From contig CAVUMB010000007.1 in the NCBI GenBank assembly GCA_963742405.1, positions 496,001 to 560,000 of the forward strand: a stretch of DNA of 64,000 nucleotides, given 5' to 3'. This stretch comes from JAGVSR01 sp963742405 (GTDB taxonomy: Bacteria; Pseudomonadota; Alphaproteobacteria; Rhizobiales; Hyphomicrobiaceae). This document shows positions 55,736 through 64,000 of this stretch, piece after piece. The notes under the pieces were generated by a model, which was not told the DNA's origin, ran no database searches, and saw only the letters and a list, made by a program, of their open reading frames with translations. The position numbers were made by a program, and so were the translations under genes. Numbering within the stretch: the stretch's first letter is position 1; the number at the start of each line of letters is the position of its first letter.

Positions 55736-56732
55736 GGGTGATAACATAGTCTTGCTGGTGGCCTTGCTCGCGGCCTTGGCCTTCGCCGGCATCGTCTTTA
55801 CGTTGCTCTACCCGTATCTGTCGGGCGAGAAGCAAGCCGAAAAGCGCGTTGCCAGTGTCACGGAAAGCCGCGCTAAGAAGACATCTAGCGGGCGCACCGT
55901 GGCCGACATTGCGGCGCAACGCAAAAAGCAAGTTTCCGAATCACTGAAGGACATGGAAGCGCGCGCGAAGTCGCGTGAAAAAGTATCTCTCAGAACCCGC
56001 CTCGAACGAGCCGGCCTCGACGCCGAGCCGCGCGCCTTCTGGATCGCAAGTATCATCTGCGGCCTCGTCAGTTGCGTTACGACTTACATCTTCGTCAGCG
56101 GCAACGCAGCTCCGATTGCTGCGGGCGCTGCACTCCTCATCGGCACGCTCGGCCTGCCGCGCTGGTTCTTGTCGAAGCTCATCCAGCGTCGTCAGCGCAA
56201 GTTCCAATCGGAACTCGCCAATGCCATCGACGTCATCGTCCGTGGCGTCAAGTCAGGTCTGCCGCTCAACGAGTGCTTGCAGATCATTGCCCGCGAAAGC
56301 CCTGAACCAATCTGCGGCGAATTCCGCTACGTTGTCGAACAGATGCGCGTCGGTGTGCCGCTTTCCGAAGCGCTCGACCGCCTCATCACCCGCATGCCGC
56401 TCTCGGAGGTGAAATTCCTCGCGATCGTCATCAACATTCAGCAGCAGGCGGGTGGCAACCTTTCGGAAGCGCTGGGTAACTTGTCCGGCGTGCTGCGTGA
56501 CCGCTTCCGCATGGAAATGAAGGTCAAGGCGCTGTCGGCCGAAGCCAAATCTTCCGCCGCCGTACTGGGATCGCTGCCGCCGGGCGTCATGTTCATGACC
56601 TACGCATCCTCGCCCGATTACATCATGCCGCTCTTCGTGACGACGGCCGGAAACCTCATCATGGTCGCCGGCGGGTTCTGGATGTTTTGCGGCATCATGG
56701 TCATGAAGAAGATGATCAACTTCAAATTCTAG
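55728..56732 (+). CDS. cpaG: Tad pilus inner membrane protein CpaG (TadB)
   Basis: 334 residues from the ATG at 55728, overlapping cpaF; the longer frame starting inside cpaF is not used. Type II secretion F domain: FQSELANAIDVIVRGVKSGL, PLNECLQIIARESPEPICGE, LAIVINIQQQAGGNLSEALG, with helices at both ends. Works with CpaH in the inner membrane platform. Confidence 0.93.
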   Translation: MGEGDNIVLLVALLAALAFAGIVFTLLYPYLSGEKQAEKRVASVTESRAKKTSSGRTVADIAAQRKKQVSESLKDMEARAKSREKVSLRTRLERAGLDAEPRAFWIASIICGLVSCVTTYIFVSGNAAPIAAGAALLIGTLGLPRWFLSKLIQRRQRKFQSELANAIDVIVRGVKSGLPLNECLQIIARESPEPICGEFRYVVEQMRVGVPLSEALDRLITRMPLSEVKFLAIVINIQQQAGGNLSEALGNLSGVLRDRFRMEMKVKALSAEAKSSAAVLGSLPPGVMFMTYASSPDYIMPLFVTTAGNLIMVAGGFWMFCGIMVMKKMINFKF

Positions 56733-56782
56733 CACGTCGCGGACCCTTAAGGGGTCGGCAAGCAGGATAGAAAGCAAACGAC

Positions 56783-57766
56783 ATGCAGGGCATCATCGAC
56801 GCCATCATGAATCCGCAGATGCTTGCGACTATGTTCGCGGCCGTCGCGGCTTTCGCTACGGTGCTGTCGGTGGCATTGCCGCTCCTGCAGCGCGACCGCC
56901 TCAATCAGCGCATGAAGGTGATGGCGGTCGAGCGCGATAAGATGCGCTCGCAGCGCCTGCAGGAATTGGCCGCCAAGGATCGTCAGATCAGCCAAGCCAA
57001 GCTGCGCCAAAGCCCCAAGGGATACATGCAGGAGATTGTCGATCGTTTCGATCTGCGCGCCCAGTTCGACAACGAGGATGTCCGCAATAAACTGAAAACC
57101 GCCGGCTTGCGCGGTCAGGCTCCACTCGTCGCCTATATCTTTTTTCGCGTCGCTATACCGCCGCTCATTTTCCTGTTCGCGCTTTTCTACATCTTCTTGG
57201 TGATGAAGCTCGAATATCCTCCGATGATCAAATTCGCGATGGCGGTCTGTGCCGGTGTTATCGGCTTTTACCTGCCGAACGTCTTTATCGAGAACCTCGC
57301 ACAGAAGCGCCAGCAATCGATCCGTCAGGCATTTCCCGACGCCCTCGACATGCTTCTCATTTGCGTTCAGTCAGGCATGTCGGTTGAAGCCGCATTCGGC
57401 AAGGTTGCCAAGGAAATCACCCAGCAGTCTCTCGAATTGGGCGAGGAACTGGCGCTGACCACCGCCGAACTTTCCTACCTTGGCGAACGCCGCCTGGCTT
57501 TCGAAAATCTTGGCAAGCGCACCGGCATTCCAGGCGTCAAGGCGGTCGCAACCGCCCTTATTCAGGCGGAGCGGTACGGCACGCCTGTCAGCCAGGCGCT
57601 GCGCGTCATGGCCAAGGAAAACCGCGACATCCGCATGGGTGAAGCCGAAAAGAAAGCTGCTGCCCTGCCTCCGAAGCTCACCGTTCCGATGATTCTCTTC
57701 TTCCTGCCGGTGCTCTTCATGGTCATTCTCGGCCCCGCTGCCATACGCTATCTCGGCTATAGCTGA
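56783..57766 (+). CDS. cpaH: Tad pilus inner membrane protein CpaH (TadC)
   Basis: 327 residues. Type II secretion F domain: AFPDALDMLLICVQSGMSVE, AAFGKVAKEITQQSLELGEE, then LIQAERYGTPVSQALRVMAK, two C-terminal helices (PMILFFLPVLFMVILGPAAI). Last gene of the cpa unit, followed by a strong terminator. Confidence 0.94.
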   Translation: MQGIIDAIMNPQMLATMFAAVAAFATVLSVALPLLQRDRLNQRMKVMAVERDKMRSQRLQELAAKDRQISQAKLRQSPKGYMQEIVDRFDLRAQFDNEDVRNKLKTAGLRGQAPLVAYIFFRVAIPPLIFLFALFYIFLVMKLEYPPMIKFAMAVCAGVIGFYLPNVFIENLAQKRQQSIRQAFPDALDMLLICVQSGMSVEAAFGKVAKEITQQSLELGEELALTTAELSYLGERRLAFENLGKRTGIPGVKAVATALIQAERYGTPVSQALRVMAKENRDIRMGEAEKKAAALPPKLTVPMILFFLPVLFMVILGPAAIRYLGYS

Positions 57767-57818
57767 GCCCAGCGACATCCTCGTTCGTGCCGCGTTGCAC
57801 CGTTCCCAGTTCTGCGTC

Positions 57819-57855
57819 GTCCCGGCCGCGACCACCGTCGGCCGGGACTTTATTT
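57819..57855 (+). terminator. intrinsic terminator of the cpa operon
   Basis: GTCCCGGCCG (57819-57828), 10-nt loop, CGGCCGGGAC (57839-57848): a perfect 10-bp stem followed by TTTATTT. Confidence 0.88.
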
Positions 57856-57956
57856 GGTTTGTTCTCGAAGAGGGGTTGACGCCGGACCGCCCCGACCACA
57901 CGTGCAGGCAGCGATCGCAAGACCCTACCGACCTCCTGCAAACAATCGGAACGCCC

Positions 57957-58373
57957 ATGACCGCCGCGCAACTGACGCCCCCGGAAGCTCTGATATTTGC
58001 AATGATCACGATTTCCGCCGTCGATCGCGAAATTTCCGACGAGGAATTGCGCCGCATCGGATCGATTGTCGCCGAATTGCCGCCCTTCGAAAGCTACAAC
58101 CGAGATTGGCTGGTTGACGAGGCCCAATCCTGCGGCCGCATGCTCGTCAAGCCGAACGGTTTGCGCACGGTGCTGGAGTTGGTGAAGGGTTCGCTGCCCA
58201 CACGTCTTTACGAGACGGCCTATGTGCTCGCCGCCGAAGTGGCCGCCAGTGACCTTGAAGTCCGCTCCGAAGAGATACGCTGTCTCGAAATTTTGGCCGA
58301 CGTGCTCGGCCTCGACAAGTTGACCTGCGCGGCGCTCGAACGAGCCGCGCGTGCGCGTCATCAACGCATCTGA
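57957..58373 (+). CDS. TerB-like (tellurite resistance TerB family) protein
   Basis: 138 residues; the ATG at 57957 is used since the longer frame passes through the cpa terminator. All-helical, with acidic TerB-like repeats: MITISAVDREISDEELRRIG and LAAEVAASDLEVRSEEIRCL. Probably a metal-binding cytoplasmic protein. Its end overlaps by 13 bases the end of the gene on the other strand. Function unknown. Confidence 0.78.
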   Translation: MTAAQLTPPEALIFAMITISAVDREISDEELRRIGSIVAELPPFESYNRDWLVDEAQSCGRMLVKPNGLRTVLELVKGSLPTRLYETAYVLAAEVAASDLEVRSEEIRCLEILADVLGLDKLTCAALERAARARHQRI

Positions 58374-59083
58374 CCATCTCGGTCATCCTCCGCCGCGCAG
58401 AACGCCGCTATCGCGCGCGAGGCCTCTTGCAGCGCCTCGTCGTGTGTTCGCCCGCTGGCTTTGCGCGGCCGCAAATCGTGATCTCCGTCCTCGATGAAGT
58501 GCGGCTGGACGAATGGCGGCAATCGCAACGACTGAAATGCATCCTGACCGCCGAAGGTGTCGCGGGTCCCCTGTACGATCAACGTGCGCTGGGTCAGCGC
58601 CTCTAGGATCGCGCCCCGGGTCGCTTGCGGCTTACCCGGCGGCGTGAGCGGAAAACCAATCACCACGACTCCGGCGATCTCGGGCAGCCCTTTTTGCAAG
58701 GCTGCAAGACAAGCGACCCGCCCGCCCATCGATTTTCCGCCGATGAAGAGGCGTGCCCTGCTCCCGATACGGGTCCGGCACTCAGAAAGAGCGTCCTCGT
58801 AATCGGCGACCATTGTCTCCGCGCGAGGCGCTGGACGTCGCCCACCGCCCGCGCTGCGTTCCGCCATGTACGGAAATTCAAATCGGTGCACGGTCAAATG
58901 TTCTGAATTGAGCAGGGCGGCGATCCGGTCCAGAAACGGGCTCGTCATCGGCGCGCCGGCTCCATGCGCGAAAATGAGATGCGCCGGCCGCGTCAGCGGA
59001 CCATCCACGAGCCATTGCCTTTCACTTCCTGCGAACTGGGCCTTAGCTGGGTGTTTGCTCTTTTTCACTGCGCGATTAGTCAT
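58361..59083 (-). CDS. alpha/beta hydrolase of the KANL3/Tex30-like family
   Basis: 240 residues from the ATG at 59083; the much longer frame upstream is antisense to mepA. Hydrolase marks: LIFAHGAGAPMTSPFLDRIA, nucleophile elbow FIGGKSMGGRVACLAA, Asp in VQGTRDTFGG and His in FIEDGDHDLRPRK. Substrate unknown. Confidence 0.85.
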   Translation of the reverse strand: MTNRAVKKSKHPAKAQFAGSERQWLVDGPLTRPAHLIFAHGAGAPMTSPFLDRIAALLNSEHLTVHRFEFPYMAERSAGGGRRPAPRAETMVADYEDALSECRTRIGSRARLFIGGKSMGGRVACLAALQKGLPEIAGVVVIGFPLTPPGKPQATRGAILEALTQRTLIVQGTRDTFGGQDAFQSLRLPPFVQPHFIEDGDHDLRPRKASGRTHDEALQEASRAIAAFCAAEDDRDGQMR

Positions 59084-59195
59084 TTTTTCCGCTTTTGAGG
59101 CCTGGTTTCTGCCATCCAAGGCGCCCCCCGGGCATGAGGGTCGCATTTTCGCCCTCACCCGGGTTAAACTGCTGCGGATGATTTGATGGGGCAAG

Positions 59196-60443
59196 ATGCG
59201 GGTTTGCGGAACCAATTTCGGATTGCTTGTGACGGTGCTGTTCGCCGCGACGGTTCCCGCATGGGCTGCCGATAACCCGCCGTTTTTTTTCTCCAATCCC
59301 GCCGCTAAAGCCGCTGCCGCCGCCGCCGCCGCACCCGCGCCGCCGCCTGCACCAGGGACCGACTCGACCACCGCCAACGCGAAAGTCGATTCGGTCGACG
59401 CGGATGCACCATCGGGTGACGCGGCCCCGCCGGCGGTCGATGCCAACGCCAATTCGCAACCAGAGGTCGCGCCCGCCAAGCCCGCAACTGCGGACAAAGC
59501 CAAGGCTTCAGCTCCCATTGCGGCCAAGAAGCTGTTCGGCGCTGTGAAGGCGCCCGCCGCGATCAAGGCGCGCGCCATCGGTGCCTATTCGCGTGGCTGC
59601 CTTGCCGGCGCAACGGCCTTGCCGATCGATGGCCCCGCTTGGCAAGCCATGCGCCTCTCGCGCAATCGCAATTGGGGCCATCCGAAGCTCATCGCGCTGC
59701 TGGAAAAATACGCCAGTGACGTAAAGCAGAAGGATCGCTGGCCGGGGCTGCTTGTCGGCGACATCTCCCAGCCTCGCGGCGGTCCCATGTTGACCGGCCA
59801 CGCTTCCCACCAGTTGGGCCTCGACGCCGACATCTGGTTCACGCCAATGCCATCACGCCGCTTGTCCAATTCCGAACGTGAAAACCTGGCCGCCACGTCG
59901 ATGCTGGCTTCGGACAATCTGTCAGTGAACAAGAAGGTCTGGGGCGAAGGCCAGATCAATATTGTCCGCCGCGCCGCATTATATCCGGAAGTGGAGCGGG
60001 TCCTCGTCCACCCCGCCATCAAGAAAGCGCTGTGCGAGGCCGGCGGCACGGACCGCAACTGGCTGTCGAAAGTGCGCCCCTACTGGGGCCACTTCTACCA
60101 TTTTCATGTTCGCATCGGCTGCCCGGCCGACAGCCCGACATGCACCAAACAGGCGCCAATACCCGGCGACGATGGGTGCGGCAAGGAGCTGGACGACTGG
60201 TTCAAACTCCTCACCGCCCCACCGAAACCAAAACCCAAGCCCCAGATCGCGCAACCGGCCAAGCCCGTGAAGCCGAAACCGCCGCTCTCCCTTGCCGATT
60301 TGCCGGCCGAGTGTTCAGCAGTGTTGGCCAGCGCCGGGCGCATTGAAACCGCTTCGCCGCCCCCGGTCGCCGCCAAGCCGGTGAAGGCGACGACAAAGCC
60401 GCGCAAGCCGGCGGAGCACAAGGCCACCGCCGACGCGCAGTGA
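59196..60443 (+). CDS. mepA: penicillin-insensitive murein endopeptidase
   Basis: 415 residues, longer than E. coli MepA owing to Ala/Pro-rich segments after the signal peptide (GLLVTVLFAATVPAWA) and at the C-terminus. The M74 zinc motifs are intact: GHASHQLGLDADIWF and the late HFYHFHVRIGC. It cleaves D-Ala-mDAP cross-links in the periplasm. It converges with msrA with three bases between stop codons. Confidence 0.93.
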   Translation: MRVCGTNFGLLVTVLFAATVPAWAADNPPFFFSNPAAKAAAAAAAAPAPPPAPGTDSTTANAKVDSVDADAPSGDAAPPAVDANANSQPEVAPAKPATADKAKASAPIAAKKLFGAVKAPAAIKARAIGAYSRGCLAGATALPIDGPAWQAMRLSRNRNWGHPKLIALLEKYASDVKQKDRWPGLLVGDISQPRGGPMLTGHASHQLGLDADIWFTPMPSRRLSNSERENLAATSMLASDNLSVNKKVWGEGQINIVRRAALYPEVERVLVHPAIKKALCEAGGTDRNWLSKVRPYWGHFYHFHVRIGCPADSPTCTKQAPIPGDDGCGKELDDWFKLLTAPPKPKPKPQIAQPAKPVKPKPPLSLADLPAECSAVLASAGRIETASPPPVAAKPVKATTKPRKPAEHKATADAQ

Positions 60444-60446
60444 GGT

Positions 60447-61109
60447 CTACGCGGCCGTTGTCACGCCCGTCGGAAGTGCGCAAGCGACTCCCGTGCCGCG
60501 CAACCCGCAGTAGCCGTGCGGAACCTTCGCCAGATACTGCTGATGATAGTCCTCGGCCCAGTAGAAGGTTGGCGCCGGCACGATCTCGGTCGTAATGCGA
60601 CCAAAGCCCGCCGCGGTTAGTCCGGACTGGAACACATCCCGCGAGGCCTCTGCCTCGGTCTGCTGTTGGGCGCCGAAAGTGTAAATTCCGGAGCGATACT
60701 GCGTGCCGACGTCGTTGCCCTGTCTGTAGCCCTGCGTCGGATCGTGGTTCTCCCAGAACAGCCGCAGCAAATCGCCGTAGCTGATCTTGGCCGGGTCGAA
60801 CACGACAAACACCACCTCGTTGTGCCCGGTGCGGCCCGTGCAGACCTCGTCGTATGTCGGGTTTTGCGTCAAGCCGCCGGCATATCCGGCACCGGTGACG
60901 ATGATGCCTTCGCCCAGCTGCCAGAACTTGCGCTCAGCGCCCCAGAAGCAGCCGATGCCGAACATCGCCATCTGGCTGCCGGCCGGGTAGGGTCCCTTGA
61001 GCGGATTGCCGTTTACAAAGTGATGCGTCGCTGTCGGCAGCGCTTCGGCCCGTCCGGGCAGAGCCGTTTCGGCGGTCGGCATATCGGTTTTCTTCTGCTT
61101 GAAAAACAT
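60447..61109 (-). CDS. msrA: peptide-methionine (S)-S-oxide reductase
   Basis: 220 residues. Active-site GIGCFWGAERKFW, then GYAGG, HNEVVFVVFDP and FWENHDPTQGYRQGNDVGTQ. C-terminal Cys residues (GYCGLRGTGVACA) serve for regeneration. Repairs oxidised methionine. Confidence 0.95.
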   Translation of the reverse strand: MFFKQKKTDMPTAETALPGRAEALPTATHHFVNGNPLKGPYPAGSQMAMFGIGCFWGAERKFWQLGEGIIVTGAGYAGGLTQNPTYDEVCTGRTGHNEVVFVVFDPAKISYGDLLRLFWENHDPTQGYRQGNDVGTQYRSGIYTFGAQQQTEAEASRDVFQSGLTAAGFGRITTEIVPAPTFYWAEDYHQQYLAKVPHGYCGLRGTGVACALPTGVTTAA

Positions 61110-61258
61110 GGGCGTTATCCTCGCTGAATTGGGTGCCCCGCCCGACCGTGGCCTGCGGAACTCTCGGCAGGTAATACTGGTCGCGGGCGCTGGCGGTTTC
61201 GCTCAGCCTTGCTAAACTCTTGTCAATGTCGGAGCAAATGGGGTCGGGAGGCTTGACA

Positions 61259-62137
61259 ATGCTGGAGAGCGCAACGCCGGCCACGACGGCCCCCGATATC
61301 GGCCCGAAGGAGCAGCCGGCTGTGGAACCGGTTACTCCGCCCGCCGCTGCCGAAAGTGCGGCCCCCGCGGACCCGTATGCCTACGAGCCCGAGGACTATG
61401 CTGCCAGCACGGTCCGCACGACGATCTTCTGCCTCGTCTTCCTTCTCCTCCTGCCATTCTTCGCCAGCCTTCCCGCGATGATCGGCATGCGTGCCGCCGC
61501 CGGCCATCTCACGGATAACTTAGGCCTGCTGGTGCTCGCCGCCATCTTTTCCGCCGTCATGTTCCTCGTCTTCGTCGAGATGATGTTTTCAATTCGCACG
61601 CGCGTTCATCTCGGCCGCGATAAAGTGCGCATGACGCTGCCGTCGGGTCGTGGCCCAACCCCCATGCTGCGCTACCGCAGCTATGAATTTCCCTACGATC
61701 AGGTTGAATCCGTCGAGACGCGCCGTGAGATTTACGGGGGCGGATTGGTGCCTGTGCTCATGAAAGGTGCGCGCGTTAATCTGAAGGACGGCTCCATCGT
61801 GCGCCTTGGCTACGTCAGCGAAGCCGACGACGATGCCGTATTCCCGTATCCGGAAATCGCTCGCAAAATCGCCGAACGGGCCCGTCTTCCGCTGATCGAC
61901 CGCGGATCTGTGCGCCGGTCGGTGCGCAGCAAGATGCTGGGCGTCAAGGCCAGCGACGCGGAGAACACGCTCGTCGACGAGGCACAAATCGCCAAGCTCA
62001 ATGCTTCGCACAACACGTTCATGCTGGCCGTCATCGGCGTGGTGCTGCTGTTGATGCTGATCGGCATCGTGGAAGACTTCGCCAATGGCAGCCCCATCGG
62101 CCAGACCGCCGCACTTTTCGCGCGGCCACTCGCATAA
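61259..62137 (+). CDS. hypothetical membrane protein
   Basis: 292 residues from the ATG at 61259, preceded by GGGAGG; an ATG 11 codons upstream is possible. Pro/Ala/Glu-rich N-terminus, two helices near residues 54-72 and 85-108 (IFCLVFLLLLPFFASLPAMI, NLGLLVLAAIFSAVMFLVFV), a central cytoplasmic or periplasmic PH-like segment (YRSYEFPYDQVESVETRREI), and one C-terminal helix. I do not recognise the family. Confidence 0.75.
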   Translation: MLESATPATTAPDIGPKEQPAVEPVTPPAAAESAAPADPYAYEPEDYAASTVRTTIFCLVFLLLLPFFASLPAMIGMRAAAGHLTDNLGLLVLAAIFSAVMFLVFVEMMFSIRTRVHLGRDKVRMTLPSGRGPTPMLRYRSYEFPYDQVESVETRREIYGGGLVPVLMKGARVNLKDGSIVRLGYVSEADDDAVFPYPEIARKIAERARLPLIDRGSVRRSVRSKMLGVKASDAENTLVDEAQIAKLNASHNTFMLAVIGVVLLLMLIGIVEDFANGSPIGQTAALFARPLA

Positions 62138-62453
62138 CTAATTTACATACACGTTTACGCGGTGACGTCGGCGTCCGATAAGGCCCGAAATCAAGGCCAG
62201 CACACCGAAGACGCCCCAAGTCGGACGACGCAGCGCGATTGCCTCCAGTGCGGTCCACGACCCCCGGCGCGAGCCCCTCTGAAACATTGCTTTGCGCGCC
62301 CTTGAGCGAATTGGGCGACGTCCGCTCCCACTGTGCCTCAAGCGTCGTCGGCACAAAAGGTCCCGTCCCGGTGATCTGCGGCGTCGCATCCGACATGAAG
62401 GCAATAATCGCGATGAGCGCGAACAGCGCGGCAAGGAACCTGAAAACGGACAT
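62138..62453 (-). pseudogene. small two-span membrane protein, one frameshift
   Basis: N-terminal helix (VFRFLAALFALIAIIAFMSD), a linker (TLEAQWERTSPNSLKGAQSN), then after an extra base in the C5 run at 62261-62265 a C-terminal helix (ALRRPTWGVFGVLALISGLI). About 104 residues when joined. Unknown function; similar small proteins are common in Hyphomicrobiales. Confidence 0.6.
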
Positions 62454-62658
62454 GGCGGACGGCTCCGGTCGGACGAGGCGAATTGACGACGAGGCATGCC
62501 GCGCTTTGACGCCGCCGACAAGGTCTCGATCTCGCCAGACCCCCCAAGTTTGGCTGCGGAATGTGGATCGGCAGGTTTGCTTGCCTGAGCAACGTGGCCG
62601 CGGAGTGACGTGTTGCTATCAACCCGCAGTTCGGGTTAAGTGCGCCGCTCCAAAGCGG

Positions 62659-62748
62659 GGAGAGGTGGCCGAGTGGTTTAAGGCGCACGCCTGGAACGCG
62701 TGTGTAGGGGAAACTCTACCGTGGGTTCGAATCCCACTCTCTCCGCCA
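62659..62748 (+). tRNA. tRNA-Ser (anticodon GGA)
   Basis: Acceptor GGAGAGG (62659-62665) pairs with TCTCTCC (62738-62744), with one G-T. The anticodon stem CACGC/GCGTG has loop CTGGAAC giving GGA; a long variable arm (TAGGGG..CTCTA) is typical of class II tRNA-Ser. CCA is encoded at 62746-62748. Confidence 0.97.
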
Positions 62749-62781
62749 CGGCCTACGTTCCAAGGAAATCCAAAACAGTCC

Positions 62782-62822
62782 GCCGTGTTCCTGTAACCGC
62801 TTATTTTGCGGTTGAACACGGC
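62782..62822 (+). terminator. strong two-part hairpin after tRNA-Ser
   Basis: Outer stem GCCGTGTTC (62782-62790) with GAACACGGC (62814-62822), inner stem AACCGC (62795-62800) with GCGGTT (62808-62813), loop TTATTTT, and a 4-base bulge. No T-tract follows. Possibly the transcript end of tRNA-Ser. The rest of the 62749-62997 gap shows no gene. Confidence 0.5.
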
Positions 62823-62997
62823 TGCTTGCATGGTCGGCAACGAACTCCCACATACGCTAGGTTGCAAGAGTTGCGGCGCAGCACGGTAGGCTATGATGTT
62901 CTTCCAAGTCGTTCAGATGACATAAAATTGTTCGACACGAACAGAGACCTTGGCGCGTTGAATTGGCCATAGCATTGAGCCACCCGGAGGTTTGAGA

Positions 62998-63453
62998 ATG
63001 AAGCTGTCGATCAATGGTCGCGACGTCGATGTCGCCGCAGATCCAGATACACCGTTGCTCTGGGTCGTCCGCGACGAACTCGGCCTCACCGGTGCGAAAT
63101 TCGGCTGCGGCCAGGCCCTCTGCGGAGCCTGCACGATGTATGCGGACGACACGCCGATCCGAGCCTGTGTGACGCCGATTGAAAGCCTCGCCGGTCAGAA
63201 GATCACCACGCCCGAGGGACTTGAGGGTCGCACTGCAGAGGCGGTCCGCGCAGCCTGGGAAAAACACGACGTCGCCCAATGCGGCTACTGCCAGCCCGGT
63301 CAAATTATGGCCGCCGTCGCGCTTCTCAACGGTAAGCCAGTCCCTACCGATGCCGATATTGTCGAAGCGATGACAGGCAATCTCTGTCGCTGCGCCACCT
63401 ACGGTCGAATTCGCACCGCGATTTTGACCGCATCCGAAACGTTGAAGGGCTGA
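62998..63453 (+). CDS. iorA: (2Fe-2S) subunit of an isoquinoline 1-oxidoreductase-like molybdenum hydroxylase
   Basis: 151 residues, ATG at 62998 after CCGGAGG. Plant-type ferredoxin site KFGCGQALCGACTM and a second [2Fe-2S] site QCGYCQPGQI with GNLCRCATY. Small subunit of the xanthine dehydrogenase superfamily, linking a molybdopterin subunit encoded next to a respiratory acceptor. Substrate unknown; the gene name rests on the small-large order and IorA-like length. Confidence 0.85.
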   Translation: MKLSINGRDVDVAADPDTPLLWVVRDELGLTGAKFGCGQALCGACTMYADDTPIRACVTPIESLAGQKITTPEGLEGRTAEAVRAAWEKHDVAQCGYCQPGQIMAAVALLNGKPVPTDADIVEAMTGNLCRCATYGRIRTAILTASETLKG

Positions 63454-63467
63454 GGGGGGACGCACAC

Positions 63468-64000
63468 ATGTTCAAAGACAATATCGCCGGCGCCGTCCGT
63501 GCCCTATCGGCTAACGATAACACCACGAAGCATCGAACGACCGCGGTCGACCGCCGCAACTTTTTGCGCCTTTCTGCCGGCACAGGCGCCGGCCTTGTCA
63601 TTGGTGCCTATCTCCCGGCCGCCTCCTCCACGCCGGCGACAGCCGCCGCGGGATCGGCAGGCGACACCGTATTCAACCCGTTTGTCACCATTACGCCGGC
63701 CAATAAAGTGATCGTGCTGTCGAAGCACCTCGACAAAGGTCAAGGAACCGCCACCGGCTTGGCAACGCTGGTCGCCGATGAACTCGACGCCGACTGGTCG
63801 CAGATGGTTGCCGAATTCGCGCCCGCCAATGCGGCCGTCTACAAAAACTTCCAGTTCGGTGTACAGGGCACAGGCGGCTCCACCGCGATGGCCAATTCGT
63901 TTGAGCAGTACCGTAAGGCAGGTGCGGCCGCAAAGGCGATGCTCGTCGCTGCCGCGGCTCAGACTTGGAAAATCGACGCGTCTAAGATCACGGTTGCGAA
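63468..64000 (+). CDS. molybdopterin-binding subunit, IorB-like, 3' end cut by window
   Basis: 178 codons are visible, 14 bases after iorA. A twin-arginine signal is near residue 27 (DRRNFLRLSAGTGAGLVIGA), then the start of an aldehyde-oxidase-like domain (FNPFVTITPANKVIVLSKHL, DKGQGTATGLATLVADELDA). It is probably the large, Tat-exported catalytic subunit. The molybdenum centre lies beyond the window. Confidence 0.83.
   Translation, partial: MFKDNIAGAVRALSANDNTTKHRTTAVDRRNFLRLSAGTGAGLVIGAYLPAASSTPATAAAGSAGDTVFNPFVTITPANKVIVLSKHLDKGQGTATGLATLVADELDADWSQMVAEFAPANAAVYKNFQFGVQGTGGSTAMANSFEQYRKAGAAAKAMLVAAAAQTWKIDASKITVA

Noticed and set aside
57795..57956. Longer N-terminus for the TerB-like protein
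   Set aside because: The extension would be translated through the cpa terminator hairpin and has no family likeness.
58361..59578. 405-residue version of the KANL3-like hydrolase
   Set aside because: The added 165 residues are Ala-rich antisense of the mepA signal and linker; the family domain starts at 59083.
1..64000. Mobile elements, CRISPR arrays, prophage
   Set aside because: No transposase, integrase, phage gene or regular repeat-spacer array was seen on either strand.

Overview
The window is GC-rich, densely coded DNA from an alphaproteobacterium, most likely of the Hyphomicrobiales (Hyphomicrobium-like methylotrophs). The evidence is the irr gene divergent from fabA-fabB-fabI, the two-domain dCTP deaminase, a SAM-II riboswitch in front of metZ, the fixK/FNR-type ccoNOQP-GHIS cluster and a full methylated-amine catabolic island. 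No insertion sequence, prophage or CRISPR array was seen.

Layout. 0-1.3 kb: end of an ECF sigma gene, its RskA-like anti-sigma gene and tRNA-Arg(CCT). 1.5-17.4 kb: methylated-amine island. It has a TMAO-type ABC importer (tmoX, tmoV, tmoW), an Amt-family transporter with a 63-residue single-span membrane partner behind a sigma-54 promoter, an APC permease, then dmmC-dmmB-dmmA, tmm, tdm and a GcvT-like gene (dmmD candidate). Together these encode TMA -> TMAO -> dimethylamine -> monomethylamine, with formaldehyde released at the two demethylation steps. Monomethylamine oxidation genes are not in the window. 17.4-24.2 kb: envelope proteins (DUF900 lipoprotein, DUF2950/DUF3300 pair, SH3 protein, L,D-transpeptidase) and a Crp/Fnr regulator. 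24.2-28.7 kb: fabA-fabB-fabI-murI, divergent from irr. 28.7-32.6 kb: SH3 protein, 2-hydroxyacid dehydrogenase, hemN and a hemerythrin-like gene. 32.8-41.6 kb: cbb3 oxidase ccoNOQP, assembly genes ccoGHIS and a TauE/SafE-like gene behind an FNR/FixK box, followed by selO. 43.1-47.5 kb: YiiX-like amidase, argE, apaG and metZ, the last preceded by a promoter, a SAM-II riboswitch and a terminator-like leader. 47.7-58.4 kb: dcd, then the Tad/Cpa pilus genes cpaA-B-C-D-E-F-G-H and a TerB-like gene. 58.4-64 kb: hydrolase, mepA, msrA, small membrane proteins, tRNA-Ser(GGA) and the start of an iorA-iorB-type molybdenum hydroxylase.

Sequence quality. Many well-conserved genes carry single-base indels without other damage: the APC permease, dmmB, the SH3 gene at 28.7 kb, ccoN, ccoG, cpaC and a small gene at 62 kb. 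The block from about 37.9 to 42.8 kb (ccoH, ccoI, ccoS, the TauE-like gene, selO) is interrupted every few tens to hundreds of bases. Outside that block most of the indels are insertions. I read this mainly as consensus error in the assembly, not gene decay, and annotate these genes as frameshifted with their full extent.

The most original signals are the sigma-54-controlled Amt plus small membrane protein inside the methylamine island, and the metZ leader, where one CTCCTT element can pair with either of two AAGGAG copies, one of which is the metZ ribosome binding site.
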